Assembly (NCBI RefSeq): GCF_026625645.1
Contig: NZ_CP113056.1
Location: 2,703,001-2,767,000 of the forward strand
Reading direction: 5' to 3'
Source of the DNA: Ancylobacter sp. SL191
GTDB lineage: Bacteria; Pseudomonadota; Alphaproteobacteria; Rhizobiales; Xanthobacteraceae
DNA: 64,000 nucleotides
Shown here: piece by piece, positions 8,142 through 20,221 of the stretch
Layout of the letters: the number at the start of each line of letters is the position of its first letter
How positions within the stretch are numbered: the first letter of the stretch is position 1
Notes under the pieces: model-generated
What the model saw: only the letters and a program-made list of their open reading frames with translations
What the model was told of the DNA's origin: nothing
The model's database searches: none
Made by a program: the position numbers and the translations under genes

Positions 8142-9064
8142 TGTCGTCGGATATCGAGCGCCGCAGCCGCCGCGCCGGCGGGCGGCCCATTTCGGTCTCG
8201 TTCGAGTTCTTCCCGCCGAAGACGCCGGAGATGGAGGCCACCCTGTGGTCCTCCATTACCCGTCTGGCGCCGCTCGCGCCGAAATTCGTCTCCGTGACCT
8301 ATGGCGCGGGCGGGTCCACCCGCGAGCGCACCCACACCACGGTCGAGCGCATCGTCAAGGAAACCCGCCTGTCGCCGGCGGCGCACCTCACCTGCGTCTC
8401 CGCCTCGAAGGACGAGGTCGACGAGGTCGTGCGCGGCTATTGGGATGCCGGCGTGCGTCACATCGTGGCCCTGCGCGGCGATCCGCCGGGCGGCGTCGGG
8501 CAGGCCTATGAGCCGCATACGGACGGCTACAAGAGCTCGGCCGAGCTGGTCGCCGGCATTCGTCGCATCGCGAATTTCGAAGTATCCGTCTCGGCTTACC
8601 CGGAAAAGCACCCGGAAAGCCCGAGCCTCGACACCGATCTCGACATCCTCGCCGCCAAGGTCGAGGCCGGGGCGACGCGGGCCATCACCCAGTGCTTCTT
8701 CGACAATGACCTCTACTTCCGCTACCTCGACAAGGTGCGTGCGAGGGGTATTGACGTACCGATCGTGCCGGGCATCCTGCCGGTGTCGAATTTCAAGCAG
8801 GCGAAGAACTTCTCGGAGAAGACCGGCACCTACATGCCGGCCTGGCTCGCCGGGCGCTTCGAGGGGCTCGACAATGATCCCGAGACCCGCAAGCTGATCG
8901 CTGCCGCCGTGGCGGCGGAGCAGGTGTTCGATCTCGTCGATCGCGGCGTGACCGAGTTCCATTTCTACACGCTGAACCGCGCCGACCTCGTCTACGCCGT
9001 CTGCCACCTGCTCGGCGTGCGCCCGCCGCAGGAGGCCGTGGGGGCAGGGCAGGCGGCGGCGTGA
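8141..9064 (+). CDS. metF: Methylenetetrahydrofolate reductase
   Basis: 307 residues, normal family length. It reduces 5,10-methylene-THF to 5-methyl-THF using FAD, supplying the methyl group used by MetH. The N-terminal VSFEFFPPKT with the catalytic Glu, VTYGAGGSTRERTH, HLTCVSASKDEV, ALRGDPPGG and the C-terminal ITQCFFDNDLYFRYLDKVRARG are all present. AGGGAGGT just upstream of the ATG is a strong ribosome site. It overlaps the regulator gene by one base, with the small coiled-coil gene and metH following on the same strand, so the products act in consecutive steps. Confidence 0.97.
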   Translation: MSSDIERRSRRAGGRPISVSFEFFPPKTPEMEATLWSSITRLAPLAPKFVSVTYGAGGSTRERTHTTVERIVKETRLSPAAHLTCVSASKDEVDEVVRGYWDAGVRHIVALRGDPPGGVGQAYEPHTDGYKSSAELVAGIRRIANFEVSVSAYPEKHPESPSLDTDLDILAAKVEAGATRAITQCFFDNDLYFRYLDKVRARGIDVPIVPGILPVSNFKQAKNFSEKTGTYMPAWLAGRFEGLDNDPETRKLIAAAVAAEQVFDLVDRGVTEFHFYTLNRADLVYAVCHLLGVRPPQEAVGAGQAAA

Positions 9065-9076
9065 GCGGAGAGGGAC

Positions 9077-9102
9077 GAGATGCCCTATAGTAGGGGCATC
9101 TC
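9077..9102 (+). other. RNA hairpin between metF and the small coiled-coil gene
   Basis: Perfect 9-bp stem GAGATGCCC (9077-9085) and GGGCATCTC (9094-9102) with an 8-base AT-rich loop. It begins 13 bases after the metF stop and ends directly before the GGAGG ribosome site of the next gene, so it may protect the metF message end or modulate translation. No T-run follows, so it is not a classical terminator. Confidence 0.6.
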
Positions 9103-9115
9103 ACGGAGGCGGAGC

Positions 9116-9367
9116 ATGAGCGAGCCGGACAACTTCATCCTGACGCTGCTGCGCGAAATCCGCGCGGAGATGAAGGAAGGGTTTCAGAGCATCGACCGTA
9201 AGCTCGTCGAACACGACGTTCGTTTCGACGACTTGCACAAGAAGATCGAGAGCCTGAAGCAGGCGATGCATGGCGAATCCGTGCTCGGTCGTTACGCCAC
9301 CGCCGAGTTCGAGGACCGCCTCGATGCCATCGAGAAGCGCCTCGCAAAACTCGAAAAAGGCCATTGA
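9116..9367 (+). CDS. Small coiled-coil protein of unknown function
   Basis: 83 residues from the ATG at 9116, chosen because GGAGGCGGAG lies directly upstream; an in-frame ATG at 9080 would start inside the hairpin. The protein is highly charged and helical with heptad-like spacing (FILTLLREIRAEMKEGF, then IDRKLVEHDVRFDDLHKKIE and RLDAIEKRLAKLEKGH), so it is probably a two-segment coiled coil. No membrane segment or signal peptide. I do not recognise a family. Its position between metF and metH on the same strand suggests co-expression with the methionine cycle; whether it has a role there is open. Confidence 0.7.
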   Translation: MSEPDNFILTLLREIRAEMKEGFQSIDRKLVEHDVRFDDLHKKIESLKQAMHGESVLGRYATAEFEDRLDAIEKRLAKLEKGH

Positions 9368-9410
9368 TCGTAAGTGTTTGGTTTGCTGTCGTACTGACGT
9401 TACTGCCATG

Positions 9411-9425
9411 GCGGAGGATCTCCGC
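9411..9425. other. Perfect palindrome upstream of metH
   Basis: GCGGAGGATCTCCGC has 6-bp arms around GAT and ends 18 bp before the metH ATG. The left arm contains an AGGAG-like sequence but it is too far from the start to be the ordinary ribosome site. It may be an RNA hairpin affecting metH translation or a protein site; function is not established. Confidence 0.45.
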
Positions 9426-9443
9426 GCGTGAAATGAGTGCTCC

Positions 9444-13178
<3,735 letters not shown>

Positions 13179-13212
13179 CGCATTCCCGCGCGCTCGAACT
13201 CCGTCGCGCGTC

Positions 13213-14481
13213 TTAGGCGTCGGCGATGGCGCGTTCGAGGAAGCGGGCGGCGGCCAGCGCGGTACGGTCGCGGCCGAAGCGGCCGACCACCTGCACGCCG
13301 ATCGGCAGGCCGGTTGCTCCGGTGAGGCCGGTAACGTTCACACAGGGCGCACCGGTAAGGGTCCACAGCCGGTTGAAAATGGCGGAGCCGGTGGTGGCAA
13401 ATCCCTCCGGCGCCTCGCCGGGCGCGGCGAAGGTGATCAGCGCATCATAGCCCGCCATCAGGTCGGCCTGCGCGTTGCGCGCCTTGCGGGCGGCGCGGCG
13501 GGCGGCGTCATAGGCGTCCGGCGTGGTCGTCTGTGCCTCTTCCAGATAGGCATGCAGAACCGGGGAGAGCTTGTCGCGGTGGCGATCCCACTCATCGGCC
13601 ATGGCGAGCGAGGCCTCATAGGCCTGCACCACGGCGCTCGCGGCATCACCGGTTTCCAGCGCCGGCGGCAATTCGACCACCTCTACCTGCGCCCCGGCGC
13701 GCTCGGCGGCGCGGATGGCGTCTTCCAGCGCGGCATGGGCGTCATCGGCGGCAAGGCCGGCCCGCATTGTCTTGGCGACGGCAAAGCGCGGACGCGCGGT
13801 TTCCGCATCGAGGTCGAAGTCGCGCCCGGTAATCGCCGCCATGGCAAAGGCGACATCCGCCACATGGGCGCCGAACAGTCCAATGGTATCCAGCGACCAT
13901 GCAAAAGGCTTGAGGCCGAGCACCGGCAGCAGCTTGAAGGAGGGCTTGTAGCCGGTGACGCCGCAGAACGAGGCGGGGCGGATCACCGAGCCGCCGGTCT
14001 GCGTGCCGATGGCAATGGGCAGCATCCCCGCCGCCACCGCCGCCGCCGAGCCGGAGGAGGAACCACCGGGGCTGTGGCTCAGCCGGCGCGGGTTGCGGGT
14101 GGGGGAGGGTTGCAGAAAGGCGAATTCGGTGGTGACCGTCTTGCCGGCGATCAGCCCGCCAGCCCGCGCGATCATGCGCACCACGGCTGAATCGGCCGCC
14201 GGGTAATAGCCGGCGAAGAGCGGCGAGCCGCGTTCGGTGGCGAAGTCCACCGTGTCGAGAATGTCCTTGATGCCGACCGGCAGGCCCGCCAGTGCCGTGG
14301 CCGCAAGGCCGGGTGCCTGCGCGGCGGCGCGCAGCGCCTCGGCGTCGAAGCTGGCGAAGGCGCCGACCTCGCTCTCGCGCGCGGCGATCGCTTCCAGGCA
14401 CCGCTCGGCCACGTCGACCGGCGAGAGGTGCCCGGCACGGATGGCCTGGGCGAGGGCGGCGGCGGAAAGCATCTCGGTCAT
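13213..14481 (-). CDS. Amidase-signature family hydrolase
   Basis: About 422 residues from the ATG at 14481; a GTG at 14529 would add 16 residues of low similarity. The amidase signature is intact: GKTVTTEFAF with the catalytic Lys, SPGGSSSGSAAAVAAG with the cis-Ser, and IGTQTGGSVIRPASFCG with the nucleophile Ser. GVQVVGRFGRDRTAL near the C-terminus is typical. Family members hydrolyse small amides, ureido compounds or act in GatA; absence of gatB/gatC neighbours and the divergent C-terminus argue for a catabolic amidase. Substrate unknown. It ends 34 bp from convergent metH. Confidence 0.88.
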   Translation of the reverse strand: MTEMLSAAALAQAIRAGHLSPVDVAERCLEAIAARESEVGAFASFDAEALRAAAQAPGLAATALAGLPVGIKDILDTVDFATERGSPLFAGYYPAADSAVVRMIARAGGLIAGKTVTTEFAFLQPSPTRNPRRLSHSPGGSSSGSAAAVAAGMLPIAIGTQTGGSVIRPASFCGVTGYKPSFKLLPVLGLKPFAWSLDTIGLFGAHVADVAFAMAAITGRDFDLDAETARPRFAVAKTMRAGLAADDAHAALEDAIRAAERAGAQVEVVELPPALETGDAASAVVQAYEASLAMADEWDRHRDKLSPVLHAYLEEAQTTTPDAYDAARRAARKARNAQADLMAGYDALITFAAPGEAPEGFATTGSAIFNRLWTLTGAPCVNVTGLTGATGLPIGVQVVGRFGRDRTALAAARFLERAIADA

Positions 14482-14677
14482 GGCGTCGCTCGCGCTATCG
14501 AATGTCGCGTCGCTGTCGCATGCCGTCACGACTGCCGCAAGCGCGAGGGTGGCCTACTGCCCCGTGCGGTTCGGCAACACATCGCGCAAGTTTATGGATT
14601 GGCTCACCGAATTTCGTTTGAGCCCTTGCATCGCAAGGCTTAACCGCAGATCGTTCTGTCAGGTGGGGCGCGTTGCG

Positions 14678-15526
14678 ATGAATATTCTCTCGATCCAGTC
14701 CTGGGTCGCCTACGGCCATGTCGGCAATGCCTCGGCCATGTTCCCCATGCAGCGGCTCGGCCATGAAGTGTGGGGCCTGCATACCGTGCAGTTCTCCAAC
14801 CACACCGGCTATGGCGCCTGGCGCGGCGAGGTGTTCGGCGCGGGCTTGATCCGCGAGTTGGTCGGGGGCCTGGAGGACCGCAACGTGCTGCCGCGCTGCG
14901 ACGGCGTGCTCTCCGGCTACATGGGCTCGGCGGAGATCGGTGATGCCATCCTCGACGCCGCGGCGCGGGTAAAGGCCGCCAATTCGCAGGCGCATTACTG
15001 CTGCGACCCGGTGATCGGCGATGTCGGCCGGGGCGTGTTCGTCCGTCCGGGCCTGCCGGAATTCATCCGCGACCGCGCCGTGCCGGCGGCCGATCTCATC
15101 ACGCCCAACCAGTTCGAGCTGGACTATCTGTCCGGCCGCAGCACCGCGACCCTCGCCGGCGCGGTGGCCGCCTGCGATGCCGTCCACGCCATGGGCCCGC
15201 GCGTCATCCTCGTCACCAGCCTGCACACCGAGGACACGCCGGCCGATGCCATCGACCTGATGGCCTCCGGCCCGGACGGGCGCTACCGGGTGCGCACGCC
15301 AAAGCTGGACATTTCCGTGAACGGGGCGGGCGACGCGATCGCCGCGCTCTTCTTCGTGCACTGGAAGTCGACGCACTCGACCGCCGAGGCGCTGTCCAAG
15401 GCCGCGTCCTCGGCCTATGGCTTGCTTGCCCGAACGGCAGCCGCCGGCTCGCGAGAGATCCTCACCGTGGCCGCGCAGGATGAATTCGTCACGCCGTCCC
15501 GCCTCTTCACGCCGGAGAAGCTTTGA
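14678..15526 (+). CDS. pdxY: Pyridoxal kinase
   Basis: 282 residues from the ATG at 14678, which follows AGGTGGGGCG; the open frame continues upstream for 147 codons, overlapping the amidase, and is not coding. The start [27 protein letters not shown] substrate loop, [13 protein letters not shown], and the ATP/anion hole [12 protein letters not shown] identify a ribokinase-like pyridoxal kinase, which phosphorylates vitamin B6 vitamers in the salvage pathway. It is followed after 5 bases by the PhzF-like gene and then a NUDIX gene, so the three probably form one transcript. Confidence 0.92.
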   Translation: MNILSIQSWVAYGHVGNASAMFPMQRLGHEVWGLHTVQFSNHTGYGAWRGEVFGAGLIRELVGGLEDRNVLPRCDGVLSGYMGSAEIGDAILDAAARVKAANSQAHYCCDPVIGDVGRGVFVRPGLPEFIRDRAVPAADLITPNQFELDYLSGRSTATLAGAVAACDAVHAMGPRVILVTSLHTEDTPADAIDLMASGPDGRYRVRTPKLDISVNGAGDAIAALFFVHWKSTHSTAEALSKAASSAYGLLARTAAAGSREILTVAAQDEFVTPSRLFTPEKL

Positions 15527-15531
15527 CCGCC

Positions 15532-16428
15532 ATGTCCCGCCGCTTTGTCACGCTCGACGTCTTCACCGATCGTCCCCTCGCGGGAAATCCGCTGGCCGTC
15601 GTGCTCGACGCCGAGGGGCTGGACAGCAACCAGATGCAGGCCATCGCCCGCGAGTTCAATCTCTCGGAGACGGTGTTCCTGGTGAAGCCGCAGGATGAGC
15701 GCAACCGCTCCAAGCTGCGCATCTTCACCGTCAATCACGAACTGCCCTTCGCCGGCCATCCCACGGTCGGTACGGCGGTGCTGCTGGCGATCCGCGACGG
15801 GGTGGAAACCTCGACCGATTTCGTGCTGGAGGAGAATGTCGGGCCGGTGCCCTGCCATGTGAATGTGCGCGGGGAGCGGCTGGGCAACGCCATCTTCACC
15901 GTGCCGAGGATCCCTGAGATCATCCACGAGGAGCCGATGAGCGTGGAAGCCTGCGCGCAGGCGCTCGGCCTCGACACCTCGGATATCGGCTTCGACGGCT
16001 ACCGGCCGGTGGTCGCCTCCGCCGGCGTGCCCTTTGTGTGCATACCCTTGGCCTCGCGTTCGGCGCTGGCCCGCATCAGCCCGAGCGCGGCGCGGCTGAT
16101 TGGCACCTTCGGCGGCGAGGCGGATTCGGTCTATGTGTTCTGCCGCGACGAGGATGGCGAGGGCGATTTCCGCGCCCGCATGTTCGGCGCCAATATGGGC
16201 ATCGACGAAGACCCGGCGACCGGTTCCGCCGCCGCCTCCTTTGCCGCCGTGCTGTTCGCCGGCGAGCGCCCCGAGGACGGTTTCCACGCTTTCGACATCC
16301 TTCAGGGCGTCGAGATGGGCCGGCCGAGCCTGGTGCGGCTCGGGCTTGAAGTGACCGAGGGCGCGCTTACCGCCGTCACCATCGGCGGCGGCGCGGTAAT
16401 CGTCGGCGAGGGCGTGATCCATGTGTGA
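15532..16428 (+). CDS. PhzF-family isomerase-like protein
   Basis: 298 residues from the ATG at 15532; a TTG at 15523 overlapping the pdxY stop is an alternative. The family landmarks are VTLDVFTDRPLAGNPLAVV at the N-terminus, the catalytic-Glu region EFNLSETVFL, FTVNHELPFAGHPTVGTA and GIDEDPATGSAAASF in the second half of the two-fold repeat. PhzF proteins are isomerases or epimerases; true PhzF makes phenazines but no other phz genes are here, so the reaction is unknown. Tight linkage to pdxY and the NUDIX gene is the only clue to its job. Confidence 0.9.
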   Translation: MSRRFVTLDVFTDRPLAGNPLAVVLDAEGLDSNQMQAIAREFNLSETVFLVKPQDERNRSKLRIFTVNHELPFAGHPTVGTAVLLAIRDGVETSTDFVLEENVGPVPCHVNVRGERLGNAIFTVPRIPEIIHEEPMSVEACAQALGLDTSDIGFDGYRPVVASAGVPFVCIPLASRSALARISPSAARLIGTFGGEADSVYVFCRDEDGEGDFRARMFGANMGIDEDPATGSAAASFAAVLFAGERPEDGFHAFDILQGVEMGRPSLVRLGLEVTEGALTAVTIGGGAVIVGEGVIHV

Positions 16429-16452
16429 CGTGGCATTCGGGGTCTCCCGCCC

Positions 16453-17187
16453 GTGACTCTCGGGGCTGCCGGACCGATCGAGACCCTTACCCTCGATCGT
16501 CTCGACATGTGGCTCGATCCCGGCCCCTGCGCGCTGTCCGCCGAGAACCGCCCGGCGATCGACGCGCATTTCGCCGATCGCGTCGCGGCCCAGCCGGGCA
16601 TCTGGAACGGGCCCATCCTGCTTATGGTCGAGCACCGGATCGAAGCCGGCGTGCTGACCGGCCGCTACGCGCAGGCCGATTACGCCTCGTTGCTGTGGCT
16701 GCTGGCCACCGAGCCGCCGCATGCCATCGCGCGTAACGCCTTTGCCATGGGAGCGCTGCGCGGGGCCGATGGCGGCTTCGTGCTTGCCCGCATGGCGCCG
16801 TGGACCGCTAATGCCGGCCGCATCTACTTCGCCGCCGGCACGCCGGACCCCTCCGACGTAATGCCGGATGGCCGGGTCGATCTTGACGGCAGCCTGCTGC
16901 GCGAACTCACCGAGGAGACCGGCATCGCCGCCCATGAGGTGACGCCGGCGACCCAGTGGACGGCGCTGCGCGACGCGCGCCGGCTTGCCTTGCTGCGCGA
17001 GATCGTCGCCGACCTGCCCGCCGAGGCGCTCGCCGATCGTATCCGCGCCCATATCGCCAGCGAGGAGCGCCCGGAGATCGACGCGGTGATCGTCGCGCGC
17101 GGGCCGGACGACCTTGCCGAAGGGATGCCGCCTTTCATCCGTAGCTATCTCCTGTCCGCCTGGGGACACCCCGGAAATGCCGCGTGA
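16453..17187 (+). CDS. NUDIX-family hydrolase
   Basis: 244 residues from a GTG at 16453. The NUDIX helix-loop-helix is in the second half: GRVDLDGSLLRELTEETGI contains the REL-EETGI signature with the metal-binding glutamates, although the leading part is spaced slightly differently from the consensus GX5EX7REUXEEXGU. The first about 110 residues contain LWLLATEPPHAI and FAMGALRGADGGFVLARM, as in the larger NUDIX proteins that act on nucleotide-sugar or CoA-type diphosphates. Substrate unknown. It lies 24 bp after the PhzF-like gene and 119 bp before the BMP importer gene. Confidence 0.8.
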   Translation: MTLGAAGPIETLTLDRLDMWLDPGPCALSAENRPAIDAHFADRVAAQPGIWNGPILLMVEHRIEAGVLTGRYAQADYASLLWLLATEPPHAIARNAFAMGALRGADGGFVLARMAPWTANAGRIYFAAGTPDPSDVMPDGRVDLDGSLLRELTEETGIAAHEVTPATQWTALRDARRLALLREIVADLPAEALADRIRAHIASEERPEIDAVIVARGPDDLAEGMPPFIRSYLLSAWGHPGNAA

Positions 17188-17306
17188 CTTTTCGGACTAA
17201 TCAGTTCGAAAATGGCACGCCGCTCGCATGTCGGGGCGCCTCGAAGGGCGGATCACGGGATCAGCCCGCCGCTACCGCCCTCTTTAGGCTCGGGGAGATG
17301 AGAGAA

Positions 17307-18344
17307 ATGGTCGTCAAGTCGTCCGGCAACCTGCCGCTTTTTTCCGCAGGGAGCATTGATCGGCGGCAGCTTCTGGCGCTCGGCGCCGGAGCGCTCGCCC
17401 TTACCACGTTCGGGAGCGCGGCCTTCGCCGCCAAGGGCAAGCCCATCAAGGTCGCCGCTATCTTCACCGTGCCGGTGGAGCAGCAATGGGTGTCGCGCAT
17501 CCACAAGGCGCTGAAGGCCGCCGAGGCGCGCGGCGACATCACCTACAAATTCTCCGAGAACGTCGCCAACACCGATTATGAGCGGGTGATGCGGCAGTAC
17601 TCGCAGGAGGGCGCGGACCTCGTGGTCGGCGAGGTCTTCGCGGTGGAGCGTCCCGCCCGCAAGGTGGCGGCGGACTATCCCAAGACCGCCTATCTGATGG
17701 GCTCGTCCTTCGGCCCGACGAAGCCGAACTTCTCGGTGTTCGACAACTTCATCCACGAGCCGTCCTTTCTGACCGGCATGGTGGCCGGCAAGACCACCAA
17801 GTCCAACGTCATCGGCCTCGTCGGCGGCTATGCCATCCCCGAGGTGAACCGGCTGATGCAGGCCTTCATGGAGGGCGCCCTGTCGGTGAACCCGAACGTG
17901 AAGTTCATCGTCACCTTCATCAACTCCTGGTACGACCCGCCCAAGGCCAAGGAAGCCGCCTTCGCCCAGATCGACAAGGGTGCGGACGTGCTCTACGCCG
18001 AGCGCTTCGGCGTCTCCGATGCCGCCAAGGAGCGCGGCGTGAAGGCGATCGGCAATGTGATCGATACCTCCAGCCAGTATCCCGGCACGGTGGTCGCCTC
18101 GGCGCTGTGGCACATGGAGCCGACCATCGACCGCGCCATCAAGGCGGTGATCGACGGCACCTTCACCGCCGAGGATTACGGCCCGTTCAGCTACATGGCG
18201 CATGGCGGCGCGAGCCTCGCCCCGCTCGACCCGAAGGTCGTGCCGCCGGAGGTGATCGAGGTCGTCCTTCTCAAGGAGAAGGAGATCAAGGACGGCCTGT
18301 TCCGCGTGAACGTCAACGACGCCGAGCCGAAGTCGACGCTGTGA
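17307..18344 (+). CDS. BMP-family ABC transporter substrate-binding protein
   Basis: 345 residues from the ATG at 17307, 9 bases after GGGGAG; an ATG at 17298 is too close to that site. IDRRQLLALGAGALAL gives a twin-arginine-like export signal cleaved near AFA-AKG. The mature protein has VAAIFTVPVEQQWVSRIHKA, EGADLVVGEVF, FLTGMVAGKTTKSNVIGLVGG and DTSSQYPGTVVASALWH, characteristic of the basic membrane protein/Med family that binds purine nucleosides or related ligands in the periplasm. It is the first gene of a five-gene importer-deaminase cluster; a structured repeat follows it, which may keep the binding protein more abundant than the rest. Confidence 0.9.
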   Translation: MVVKSSGNLPLFSAGSIDRRQLLALGAGALALTTFGSAAFAAKGKPIKVAAIFTVPVEQQWVSRIHKALKAAEARGDITYKFSENVANTDYERVMRQYSQEGADLVVGEVFAVERPARKVAADYPKTAYLMGSSFGPTKPNFSVFDNFIHEPSFLTGMVAGKTTKSNVIGLVGGYAIPEVNRLMQAFMEGALSVNPNVKFIVTFINSWYDPPKAKEAAFAQIDKGADVLYAERFGVSDAAKERGVKAIGNVIDTSSQYPGTVVASALWHMEPTIDRAIKAVIDGTFTAEDYGPFSYMAHGGASLAPLDPKVVPPEVIEVVLLKEKEIKDGLFRVNVNDAEPKSTL

Positions 18345-18387
18345 GGCGCGCATTGTGACGCCGACCTGAGGCCGGCGGTCCGTAGTT

Positions 18388-18486
18388 CCCTCTCCCCGCC
18401 GGGGAGAGGGTCAGGGTGAGAGGAGTTTCCGGTGCTCGCCCCTCACCCGGCCGCTTCGCGGCCGACCTCTCCCCGATGGGGAGAGG
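18388..18486. repeat. Multi-hairpin palindromic element in the importer operon
   Basis: Three perfect stems: CCCTCTCCCC (18388-18397) with GGGGAGAGGG (18401-18410); GGCCGC (18449-18454) with GCGGCC (18458-18463); and CCTCTCCCC (18466-18474) with GGGGAGAGG (18478-18486). GGGTGAG (18414-18420) can also pair with CTCACCC (18442-18448). The outer two hairpins are near-copies of each other. This is a BIME-like intergenic element placed between the binding-protein and ATPase genes. Confidence 0.8.
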
Positions 18487-18519
18487 TTCGCAAAAGAGGC
18501 CGGCTCGGCGCCCGTTCAC

Positions 18520-20067
18520 ATGCATCCCGATCCCCGCCCGCTGGTCCTTTCGCTCACCGGCATCACCAAGCGTTTCGGCGCACTGGTGGCGAATGACCAT
18601 ATTGACCTTGATGTGCGCGCCGGCGAGATCGTCGCGCTGCTCGGGGAGAATGGCGCGGGCAAGACGACGCTGATGAGCATCCTCTTTGGCCACTACATCG
18701 CTGATGAGGGAACGGTGTACATCGGCGGCGCCGACGGCCAGCTCGCCCCCCTGCCGGGCGGCTCGGCGGAAGCCGCGCTGAGCGCGGGCATCGGCATGGT
18801 GCATCAGCATTTCGCGCTGGCCGAAAACCTCACCGGCTTCGAGAATATCGTGCTCGGCACCCAGTCGCTGTGGAGCCTCAAGCTGAAGCGCCGCGCGGCG
18901 CGGGCCAAGATCGACCGGCTGATGGCGGAGAGCGGCCTCACCGCCGATCTTGACGTACCGGTGGCGCGGCTTTCGGTGGGCGAGCAGCAGCGCATCGAGA
19001 TCCTCAAGGCGCTCTACCGCGACGTGCGGGTGCTCATTCTGGACGAGCCGACCGCCGTGCTCACCCCGCAGGAAGCCGATAGCCTGGCGGAGACCGTGCG
19101 GGTGCTGGCGGCCAAGGGCCTCGCGGTCATCTTCATCAGCCACAAGCTGCACGAGGTGCTGGCGCTGTGCGAGCGCGTCGTTGTGCTGCGCGGCGGCGCC
19201 AAGGTGGCGGACCGCCCGACCGCCGGCGCCAACCGGGCGACGCTGGCCGAACTGATGGTCGGGCGCGCCATCCCGCCGCGCGAGCGTCCGCCGGCGACGC
19301 GCGGCGCCCCGGTGCTCAGCCTCACCGGTGTCAGCGTCGGCACGCCCACCCAGCGCGACCGGCTGGAGCGGGCAGACCTTCAGGTTTGTGCCGGCGAGAT
19401 CGTCGGCATTGCCGGCGTCTCCGGCAACGGGCAGGGGGCTTTGGCGGCGCTGGTCGCCGGCCTCGCCACGGCGCGCGAGGGCGAGGCTCATATCGCCGGT
19501 AATCGTCTCGGCCGGGCCGACCCCGCCGCGCGCCTCGCCGCCGGCGTTGGCCGTATACCGGAGGATCGCCACCGCGACGGGACGGTCGGCGCACTGACCG
19601 TGGCCGAAAACTATGTGCTGGAAACTGTTGGCGATCCGCAGAACCAGACCGCCGGCTTCCTGCGCCGCGCGGCGATCCGCGAGCGTGCGGCGGCGGCGAT
19701 CAAGGCTTATGACGTGCGCTGCCCCGGCCCGGATGCCGCCATCCGCGCGCTCTCCGGCGGCAACATGCAGAAGGTGGTGCTCGCCCGTGTGCTGGAGCGC
19801 GAGCCGCGCCTTGTGCTCGCCCACCAGCCGACGCGCGGACTCGATATCGGCGCGACCACCGACGTTCACCGCCGCCTCATCGCGGCGCGCGGACGCGGCG
19901 CGGCGGTGCTGCTGATCTCCGAGGATCTCGACGAGCTCTTCGCCCTCTGCGACCGCATCGCCGTGGTCCATGCCGGCCAGCTCTCCCCTGCGATGGACAC
20001 GGAGGGGCTCGATGTGCGCACCGTCGGGTTGATGATGGCCGGCCACGCGGCCGGGGAGGCGGCGTGA
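18520..20067 (+). CDS. ABC transporter ATP-binding protein with two nucleotide-binding domains
   Basis: 515 residues. Domain 1 (about 5-245): Walker A GENGAGKTT, signature LSVGEQQRIEIL, Walker B VLILDEPTAVLTPQEA. Domain 2 (about 260-510): degenerate Walker A GVSGNGQGAL, signature LSGGNMQKVVLARVL and Walker B RLVLAHQPTRGLD. A second site with Gln instead of the Lys of Walker A is normal for the RbsA/YufO/NupA group that energises sugar and nucleoside importers. It works with the two permeases downstream and the BMP-type binding protein upstream, at the inner membrane. Confidence 0.95.
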   Translation: MHPDPRPLVLSLTGITKRFGALVANDHIDLDVRAGEIVALLGENGAGKTTLMSILFGHYIADEGTVYIGGADGQLAPLPGGSAEAALSAGIGMVHQHFALAENLTGFENIVLGTQSLWSLKLKRRAARAKIDRLMAESGLTADLDVPVARLSVGEQQRIEILKALYRDVRVLILDEPTAVLTPQEADSLAETVRVLAAKGLAVIFISHKLHEVLALCERVVVLRGGAKVADRPTAGANRATLAELMVGRAIPPRERPPATRGAPVLSLTGVSVGTPTQRDRLERADLQVCAGEIVGIAGVSGNGQGALAALVAGLATAREGEAHIAGNRLGRADPAARLAAGVGRIPEDRHRDGTVGALTVAENYVLETVGDPQNQTAGFLRRAAIRERAAAAIKAYDVRCPGPDAAIRALSGGNMQKVVLARVLEREPRLVLAHQPTRGLDIGATTDVHRRLIAARGRGAAVLLISEDLDELFALCDRIAVVHAGQLSPAMDTEGLDVRTVGLMMAGHAAGEAA

Positions 20068-20086
20068 TGGGGGCCTCGCTCGATCA

Positions 20087-20187
20087 CCATCCTTCGCGGC
20101 TCGCTCCGCTCGCACCTCAGGATGACGTTCATCTCTTAGAGCCCCGTCATCCTGAGGTGCCCGGCAAAGCCGGGCCGCGAAGGATGG
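20087..20187. repeat. Long nested inverted repeat between ATPase and permease genes
   Basis: Outer arms CCATCCTTCGCGGC (20087-20100) and GCCGCGAAGGATGG (20174-20187), 14 bp perfect; inner arms GCACCTCAGGATGACG (20112-20127) and CGTCATCCTGAGGTGC (20145-20160), 16 bp perfect. Together they can form one long cruciform or RNA stem with an internal bulge. It fills most of the 154-bp gap and resembles dispersed intergenic repeats of Hyphomicrobiales genomes. Confidence 0.85.
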
Positions 20188-20221
20188 TTGGTTCGCCCGG
20201 ACCAACGCCCGGAGACCCCGC

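Noticed and set aside
9368..9443. Cobalamin riboswitch upstream of metH
   Set aside because: The gap is only 76 bp and lacks the conserved B12 box; only a small palindrome is seen.
14237..14677. Upstream extension of the pyridoxal kinase frame
   Set aside because: It overlaps the amidase antisense and the ribosome site and conserved N-terminus mark 14678.
15532..16428. Phenazine biosynthesis locus
   Set aside because: Only a PhzF-like fold is present; none of the other phz genes is nearby, so phenazine production is not supported.
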